From the NCBI GenBank assembly GCA_024180945.1, contig JAKSGN010000002.1:372001-436000 (forward strand): DNA of 64,000 nucleotides. Direction: 5' to 3'. Every line of letters starts with the position of its first letter. Positions within the stretch are counted from its first letter, which is position 1. The position numbers and the translations under genes were made by a program. The DNA comes from Macrophomina tecta (taxonomy: Eukaryota; Ascomycota; Dothideomycetes; Botryosphaeriales; Botryosphaeriaceae). Under the pieces are notes generated by a model. It made no database searches. It was not told the origin of the DNA and saw nothing but the letters and a program-made list of their open reading frames with translations. Shown in pieces: positions 58,001 to 64,000 of this stretch.

Positions 58001-59325
58001 CGGCAATCCCATGACAAGGCGTAAAGACATGGTGAACGAACCTGGGAAATAGCAGCACGTCAATCCGTAGGCACAGCCTCTCTTCCACTGACCGCATCTC
58101 GTGCTTGACTTCCTTTTCCCCTCCACAAGCGCAGGGAACCTTGTAAGACGAGGTGATTTCCCTTTACCGGGTCGAGAGGTGAGGCTTCCCTTCATCCCAG
58201 CAGCAAGGTCTCCCACGCCTCAAAGCCGACCGCCTGTTCGGCCGTCACGGGAACAAGGCCCATCGACGAGTACAGTACATCGTTACTCTTTCACCCCACC
58301 GATATCCGATCCGGACAAGTCTCCACCTATCGACCCGACTCGCCAATCGCGCAGATGCGTGCAAGGCCGCTACCAAGGAAAGGCTCCGCGCAATCATGAG
58401 CAGCTACCACGGAACCACGAGCTCGGCTACTGTGGCAAGCTCTACCAAACTCTTTGCTGGAACGCGATGCCCTTTGACTTTCTCCGATCCAGGGTTTCCA
58501 TGGCGAACTCAATGCGCAGGCAAAGAGAACCCGAAAATCCGAAACGAATCCAGCTATCGTCACCTTTCCTTTCGCTCCCCCTATACTACAATGCGCCATT
58601 TCTCTGCAAGGAGCGTGCTTCGCCACAACACAAGCGTCACGGTGCCTCTACGATATTTGAGTCAGGCACATACGTTGCCACGAGAATTCTTGAAAGACCG
58701 ACATTCTCACAACATATCCTCAATATCTCAGGATATATTTCTCGTTCCATTAAATCCTCTCCAATGCAAGAATCATATTTACACTGCCGCGAACCTGATG
58801 AATCAATGTTGCGAAAACAAGAAAACGCAGCGAATCTCAAATGCAAGTCATCTTTCACGCGCGCATGCGTCTCTGCTCTGTGCGCCACTTTTCCGGCTGA
58901 GTGGATCCAAAAGTTCCCCTTAACTTTTACCTCAACTCCAGGGAAGTGCATGTGATGAAAGGAAAGCGAACGAAGATAATCCTTCATAAAGCTACCGACC
59001 CATCTGTATGAGGAAGAAAGTCCAAGCGCTTTGTTTAGCTTAGGCCCTGAAAAAAAAAAAAAAAAAAAAAAGAACAAGAAGAGCAAAAGTCGAGAAAGAG
59101 GAGAAGAAACAAATGAGGCGAAAAGTACCAGTCAGATTTTACTGCCTGTCTCGCTGTGGATATGTCTTCTGACATTCTCTCGGCGCCTTGCATCAGGCGC
59201 GCAAATGATTGGAATGACGAATGAAAATTCTCCCTGTCGCTTGAAAAAGGGACTCTGAATGCCCCGTTGCTGCTGTAGTTAAACCGTATGCTTACCTAAT
59301 TCCGCCCAAATACTGAGCATCAAGA
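55055..59325. other. Large 4.3-kb convergent gap between BUD4 and SET9
   Basis: No recognisable gene. Content includes a 24-nt TG run (56455-56478), a T17 run (56758-56774), an A22 run (59050-59071), a TTATATAAA box (56018-56026), and a perfect hairpin (56052-56069). An 855-nt open frame at 58101-58955 has no ATG start and no domain. The size is exceptional for two facing 3' ends in this window. Confidence 0.4.
56455..56478 (+). repeat. (TG)12 microsatellite
   Basis: A clean 24-nt TG dinucleotide run in the BUD4-SET9 gap, in a purine-rich neighbourhood. Likely a simple polymorphic microsatellite. Confidence 0.9.
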
Positions 59326-61512
59326 TCATAACAGGCTCAATCGGCTGCTCCTCTTCCTCATCCCCCTCCTTCGGCCTGAAGGTGAGCCCTCTCCATCAGC
59401 ACCAACGCTTTCACTTCGCATTCTCTCACTCAGCTCGCTCGCTCTCCGCTTCGCGATCTCGAGATGCAGCTGCCTCTTTCCCTTCCTGATGTCCCTCTCT
59501 TCGCTAGGTGACACGAAGCGGTTGATCTCCCTATGGTCCAGCACTCTTTCCTCGCGGTCGTGCTTGCCCTCCTTATCTGTCTTCGGCCAGGCGTAGCCAT
59601 ATAGCTTGCTGTGACGCTCACAGCGCGGACAGGCCGCACGTGTAAGGTATGCATCTTCTTGAACAAAGTCTGCGTCGCATGTGCGGCAAACCACCCAACG
59701 GCTGTACTTGGCACAGAGCAGGAGTGGCGTCAAAGTGTAGTCGCCCGGGTAACGCTGATTCGGATCGAGCGAATCAGGAGAAGTGTCCGACGTAGACTCA
59801 ATCGTGGGGATGGGAGCCGCTGCGGAAGTTGGGCCGGTGTGACTGTTCTGCGAACGCGTACGTGGAGGTGTGTTGACGCGCTTCTGTCGAACAATCTGCT
59901 GGTTGTCGTCATCAAAGGCGAGGCTGTCAGACATTTCGGAGAGCTCGGAGTCCTCAACAAGCAAGCTGATGGGAATGCTGGTGATTTGGCGGTTGTCTGG
60001 TTTGACGGTTTGGACCTCAGATGCGTCCATGTTGACCTGAATGGTGGGAACCTGCTCTACCGCAAGTTCAGTCTTTGACGTTGCGTCCGCGCTGTCAGTA
60101 GGTGCATTTGCAATAGTATCCCCATCGACTGATGTAGCGGCGGTCGATTGAGAAGATTGTTGAGAGGTCTCGCTGAAAGAGCCTGGCGAGCTGGCGCTAA
60201 CTGAATCTGAGTCGGCTAGAGCTGTAGCCAGGAGTCTATCACGCTGGTGACTGCGAATGGACCTTAACCTTGCCATTGCCGTGGTCATCGGGCCGGCCTC
60301 TTCCTCAGAGGTTTGGGACATATCATGGCTATGCTGTGACTCGGTGCGTTCCATCTTGATCTGGGTACCGTCCTGTGACTTGCGCCGCTTGGTGCTGGTT
60401 GACCCCATCCATCCAGATTCTTTGAGGCTCTCCCCCGGATTTGCCTTCCTCTTCTTTCCACGAGGACTTGAGCTGTGTAAAGCTGGTGGCGTATCGACCT
60501 TCTTCCCGCCTTCCCGGGATGTCGGCTCAGTGGTGGTGTCACGCGAAGCGTCTGCTGAGTCCGTTGCGTATCTTCTCTTCTTCCTGAACGAGTACGGTCC
60601 ATCCTGCGGCGCCAATTCAGGTGATTCGTCCTCCTCTTCAGCGTCCATCTCCTTCTTTTGTGGGGCCCAACCGTTTCTGGTCAGCCTTTCACAAGTGGAA
60701 CACAAGCACTCGCAATTGTCCTCCCCGAAGTAGTCCTCGCCGTACGACACCGTGATCTCCTCACCGACTTCGATGTCCTTCTTGGAAACAATGGCCATGC
60801 CGTTCGGTCCAGCCGTCGTCAACCGAGCATTTGCATCGCAATCGTGGTTCGCAAAGCGCGCCGGTCCCAGGAAGAGCGAGGGCGCCTTCTTGCGGCTTGA
60901 CATGACGATGCTGAAGTCGCGCTTGTTCAGATCAAGCGTCTCCTCCTCTTCCTTTGTCATGGCGACCTGAATTCCGCAAAGGTACTTGATCACCTCATTC
61001 TTCCGGATATCGCGGCGCGCGGTGACAGCAGCCTCGTGCTGCGTGATGGTGTAGCGGTTGGTCGTAGACACCTCCCATGGGCAGTCGGGCATGTACAAGT
61101 TAATGTATTTGCGGAAGTGCCGCTTGAAGTGCTCCTTCTCGTCCTTGGTGCTCAGCTTCGCTAGATACCGTTTCAAGCCGGGTAACTCCAGCAATTGTTC
61201 CTGCGCCTTGACGGGGTCCTTGCCGAGGACGACCGAGTGGCGCAGGATTTTGGCGATGTCTTCTTCGTGGATGCTCCGGCACGGCGAATAGCGGGTGCGG
61301 TTCTTGCGGATCGTCGTCCAGAAGTAAACCTGTTGATTGCTCGAGCGTCAGTTTACCGGGTGCACAGGGCGAAGTCGCAATCTGGGGTAGTCGCATACCT
61401 TGTCAACTAGCACATCGGTAGCCAGGTCGTCGTACTGCGCGAGTTGCGACAGCGTCAGACCGCCCTTCTTCGCGAGCGCTTCCTTGAGCGGCGCCTCCTT
61501 ATCTCTGGGCAT
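59326..61512 (-). CDS. SET9 (KMT5) histone H4 lysine-20 methyltransferase
   Basis: SET9 methylates H4K20, with roles in DNA-damage checkpoint signalling and heterochromatin. Two exons on the minus strand: 61399-61512 and 59326-61329, split by a 69-nt intron (GTATGC...ACAG), giving 705 aa. The N-terminus MPRDKEAPLKEAL...LSQLAQYDDLATDVLVDK|VYFWTTIRKNR is typical of fungal Set9. The SET core (about residues 120-240) includes the cofactor-binding FANHDCDANA (about 196), EEITVSYGEDYFGEDNCECL, and the cysteines of the post-SET region (CECLCSTC). A long Ser/Thr-rich acidic region and a Cys-rich segment (CRTCDADFVQ...CPRC) follow. The C-terminal end is basic. Divergent from MRPL38. Confidence 0.93.
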
Positions 61513-62233
61513 GGTGGAGGGAGTAGTTCAAGGCGCTCGAGGGGTGATAGCGGAGAGGGCGCGGCTGAGTGTCGCAGTCGATCACACGAGCGTGGATTGG
61601 GTCTCGTACAGCTGGGTTCGAAAAAGGGGAGGTGACGTAGACTCGCAGCGAAGGATCGTGCGCTGGCCGGAGGCTTGCAGAGGTGAGCAGAACACGGAAA
61701 GACAGGCGCTTGGAGTTCGCAGACTGAGAGAGCGGCTGAGACGCAAGCTGGAAAAGAAAGGCAACGGGCAAAAGGGACGCGCTACCTTGGCAGGAGCGCG
61801 GGCAGAGTGAATTGCAGACTCATTGAGAGAGGCGGGTGGCAGAAGCAAAGTTTCGTTTCACTTTTCGGCGCAACCTTGGGCGGGTAGAGAGGGCGTGTGA
61901 GAAAGCGGAGGAGGCTGGGGGAACGGACGGAGAGTGAAGCAGGCCAAGCGCAGGCGCAAGCTGAGCAGCGCATGGACAGGAATCTCCGGGCCAAGGAAGG
62001 GCCCTCAAAGAAGCAAGCCAGACACAGGAAGCCCAGCCCCAAGGTCTGACTGAGGCTGCCGGCGCCGCAGCCGCACCGCACCACCTCCGAGCCCATTGCG
62101 GAACATCCCGCTGACATTTCTCGCTCACTACCACCACCACCTCGACCTCGCCCCAGCGCCGCTGTTCCCGCCGCCGCTGTTCCCGCCGCCGCTGCAAACC
62201 CAAGCATTCCGTGTCGACGACGAGGCGAGTCGC
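61513..62233. promoter_or_regulatory. Divergent SET9/MRPL38 promoter region
   Basis: A 721-bp region between outward-facing start codons. The MRPL38 side has a C-rich leader with a repeated CCGCCGCTGTTCC unit (about 62162-62185). No specific factor site can be assigned. Confidence 0.4.
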
Positions 62234-62985
62234 CATGATCCAGCTCAAGGTCAGTGGCATTGAGCCCGCCGCGCCGGTGCAAAGCCCGCGTCGCGCGTGT
62301 ACCTCGATCGGCTCCGCTGACAGTGCCGGCGTGCATACAGACGCTCGTTAACTGCATCGACAACTCTGGCGCCGCCGTCGTTGAGTGTGTCAATGTGCTG
62401 CGCAGCAAGAGACCGGCCACGATCGGTACGTGAGCAAGCACAGCATAACCCCGTCTGCCACCTATGTCAACGCTGCATCTTCGCCAGCTCCAAATGCGCC
62501 TCCATGCGTCATCTTTTGCCGCACCTCGCCCACTCTCGCGATGCATCTCAATTAGAACATGTTATCTGACGTTGATGATTACTCTGCAGGTGACCGCATC
62601 GTCGTCGTCGTCCAGAAGCAGCGCTCGTTCGGTCCCGAGTCCGGCGGCGGTAGTGTTTCCGTCAGCGCCGCCAACAAGGTCCGTCGTGGGGATATCAGGC
62701 ATGCTGTGGTTGTGCGCACTGCGAAGAAGATTCAGAGACCGGACGGAAGTGTTGTTAAATTTGACGACAATGCCTGCGTATTAATAAATAAGTCCGGGGA
62801 GCCTATCGGTAGTCGTTTAAACGGTGCGTACAACAAACCTCCAGGCAACAATAGACATCTGAGGAGTCTGCATGCGTCGATATGGATATAGAGCTAACTA
62901 TGATGGTCGCGTAGGCGTCGTTGGCCAGGAGCTGCGCAAGACGAAGTGGTCCAAGATTCTCTCCCTCGCTCCGATGCATCTATGA
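62234..62985 (+). CDS. uL14m, mitochondrial large-subunit ribosomal protein (MRPL38)
   Basis: The mitochondrial homologue of bacterial L14, part of the mitochondrial ribosome's subunit interface. Four exons: 62234-62248 (15 nt), 62341-62425, 62590-62823, 62915-62985, giving 134 aa. Introns are 92, 164 and 91 nt. The third has a clear CTAAC branch site (62894-62898) and ends GCGTAG. The protein reads [25 protein letters not shown], then [35 protein letters not shown] and [18 protein letters not shown], all classic uL14. The length fits mitochondrial uL14. Divergent from SET9. Confidence 0.94.
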
Positions 62986-63347
62986 GCGATCAGAGGGAAC
63001 AAAATTATTGTAGTATAGAAAAGTAAAAACCACAGGCGGAGAATGGAGTTTGGCGCATGCGGAATGCCGCGTGTATATCTGTATCAATATTTGTAGCTAT
63101 GCTGGGTGCCGATATCCGGGGTATCAGGAAACCCCGGAATACTCATCCTTACTATGAACGCCATGTAGAAACCAGAAAAGCCGCCGAAATCTCACCGCCT
63201 ATCTCAACTCCATGTACAATCCTCTTTTTTTTTTTTCATTGCTCGTAACCCGAATTGGTCGGCTTGAACACCTTTCAAATGCGACCTTCCAGTCTTGACC
63301 CTCAATTTCCGGCGATAGTACCCTCCAATATGTGTGCGGTGTTTTAC
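62986..63347. other. Convergent gap between MRPL38 and the RPB9-like exons
   Basis: About 360 bp, A/T-rich with a T run (63228-63238). No gene seen. Confidence 0.45.
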
Positions 63348-63545
63348 TCATTGCCACACATGACCGCATGTGGGACTGACACAAACGTAGTAAAGTTTCT
63401 AAAGCGGGATAGTCAGCGAACGCCTGCAGCATCTGCAAGTGCTCGGATACCATACCATGCCGGTCTCAGCGGTACGCTGCTGCGATTGGAAGAACACCGC
63501 CTCGGTCTCGCCGCACTTAGGACAGGGTTTGTTGGACCTGGGCAG
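63348..63545 (-). CDS. RPB9-like C-terminal zinc ribbon (two exons; N-terminal half not found)
   Basis: Rpb9 is a small subunit of RNA polymerase II that helps elongation and proofreading. I see only the second zinc ribbon. Exon a, 63456-63545, encodes LPRSNKPCPKCGETEAVFFQ then SQQRTAETGM. After a 57-nt intron (GTATGG...TTTAG), exon b, 63348-63398, gives KLYYVCVSPTCGHVWQ and a stop. This matches the Rpb9 C-terminus, including the LPR before the ribbon. Exon a opens at a good acceptor (TTTCCATGAACAG) with a CTGAC branch site. The usual first zinc ribbon and DPT end are not upstream within the window. The adjacent acidic exon (63659-64000) may be spliced to it. Otherwise this is a truncated relic or the end of a gene starting beyond the edge. 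Confidence 0.6.
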
Positions 63546-63658
63546 CTGTTCATGGAAAGCAACAAGTCAGCGAGCAAAGCTCTCTAGGCTCAGCGCGACT
63601 AACGACGGTTGCATGATGAAAACAAATCAACATGGGAATCGACGCAAACATCTTTCTC

Positions 63659-64000
63659 TCACGACTCTTGCTCTTGATGCGTGCCGTTCCGCTCTGTCAT
63701 GTGCAACTGGCCGTTTGGGTGGTACGATTGCTGGTGGTCATGGTCCATCATGACAGCATCGTCGTCCTCGTCGACATCGTACTCGTCGGCTGCGCCGAGA
63801 GGGATCTCCTTGGGCCGGCTGGCGTGCACGGCGCGACGGGGATCTTCATCATCGGCCTCGATGAACAGGCCGGCGTCCTTGGTCTCCTGACCGCAAATCT
63901 CGCAGAAGATTTCCTGGCCGCACATGGTGCAGAAGGACGGCACGTCACCCATCTCGTCCATTTCTTCCATGTCCATGTGGGGGCTCATAGCGTTGGTGTG
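63659..64000 (-). CDS. Unrecognised acidic exon with CxxC motifs, running to the window edge
   Basis: A minus-strand coding exon that reaches the window edge; an ATG at 63988 is a possible start. It encodes MSPHMDMEEMDEMGDVPS, then two CxxC pairs (CTMC and CEIC, about residues 20-33 from that ATG), then an acidic His/Asp-rich stretch (DEYDVDEDDDAVMMDHDH) ending QEQES and TGA at 63659-63661. The frame is well coding-like (GC-rich third positions). A GTGAGA donor overlaps the stop region (63657-63662). I do not recognise the family. Upstream exons may lie outside the window. Confidence 0.5.
   Translation of the reverse strand, partial: HTNAMSPHMDMEEMDEMGDVPSFCTMCGQEIFCEICGQETKDAGLFIEADDEDPRRAVHASRPKEIPLGAADEYDVDEDDDAVMMDHDHQQSYHPNGQLHMTERNGTHQEQES

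Noticed and set aside
58101..58955. 284-codon open frame on the plus strand
   Set aside because: It begins at GTG, not ATG, shows no domain or coding bias, and sits in a gap with homopolymers. Likely chance.
1..64000. tRNA, rRNA, other snRNA (U1, U4, U5, U6), CRISPR, transposon
   Set aside because: I looked for their hallmark motifs on both strands and saw none that hold up.

Overview
This window is nuclear DNA of a filamentous ascomycete (Pezizomycotina). The protein-coding genes have short GT-AG introns (about 46-290 nt) with CTAAC-like branch sites. The protein set is typical of that group: SET9, ITC1, SGF73, BUD4, MRN1/NRD1, MRH4, and a long Phm7-type CSC1 channel. GC-rich third codon positions and gene style suggest Dothideomycetes, but that is only a guess. 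I see no transposon, CRISPR array, tRNA or rRNA.

Layout, left to right. A CSC1/OSCA-type membrane channel (+, 1557-4743) converges on TTI1 (-, 7063-10321), and the gap between them holds a spliceosomal U2 snRNA gene (+, about 5934-6120) that no protein ORF explains. TTI1 is head-to-head with PDS5 (+, 10738-15343). Then come an Emp47/VIP36-type L-type lectin (-, 16377-17602), TIM13 (+), NUC1/endonuclease G (-), NC2-alpha/BUR6 (-), a NOSIP-type RING protein (-), tafazzin TAZ1 (+), SGF73 (-), ITC1 (-), ALG8 (-), the four-RRM protein MRN1/NRD1 (+), an F-box protein (+), the mitochondrial helicase MRH4 (-), BUD4 (+), SET9 (-), and mitochondrial ribosomal protein uL14m/MRPL38 (+). At the right edge lie two terminal exons of an RPB9-like zinc ribbon (-) and an acidic CxxC exon (-), which may or may not be one gene.

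Themes. Five genes act in or on mitochondria (TIM13, NUC1, TAZ1, MRH4, MRPL38). Several act on chromatin or transcription (PDS5, BUR6, SGF73, ITC1, SET9, RPB9-like). ALG8 and the lectin belong to the N-glycan/ER-Golgi path. There is no operon-like cluster and no secondary-metabolite cluster. The gene order is ordinary housekeeping, with several divergent pairs sharing promoters (TTI1/PDS5, lectin/TIM13, NOSIP/TAZ1, ALG8/MRN1, MRH4/BUD4, SET9/MRPL38).

The most interesting points are fine-scale. They are the U2 gene and an identical TATA 11-mer 823 bp downstream of the U2 copy; very small exons (24 nt in the lectin, 19 nt in TAZ1 carrying the catalytic histidine, 19 nt in ITC1, and an ITC1 start codon alone on its exon); a GC-AG intron in BUD4; an RPB9 zinc ribbon lacking its usual N-terminal half; and two unusually large empty gaps (33.5-37.2 kb and 55.1-59.3 kb). 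I found no convincing new multi-gene system.
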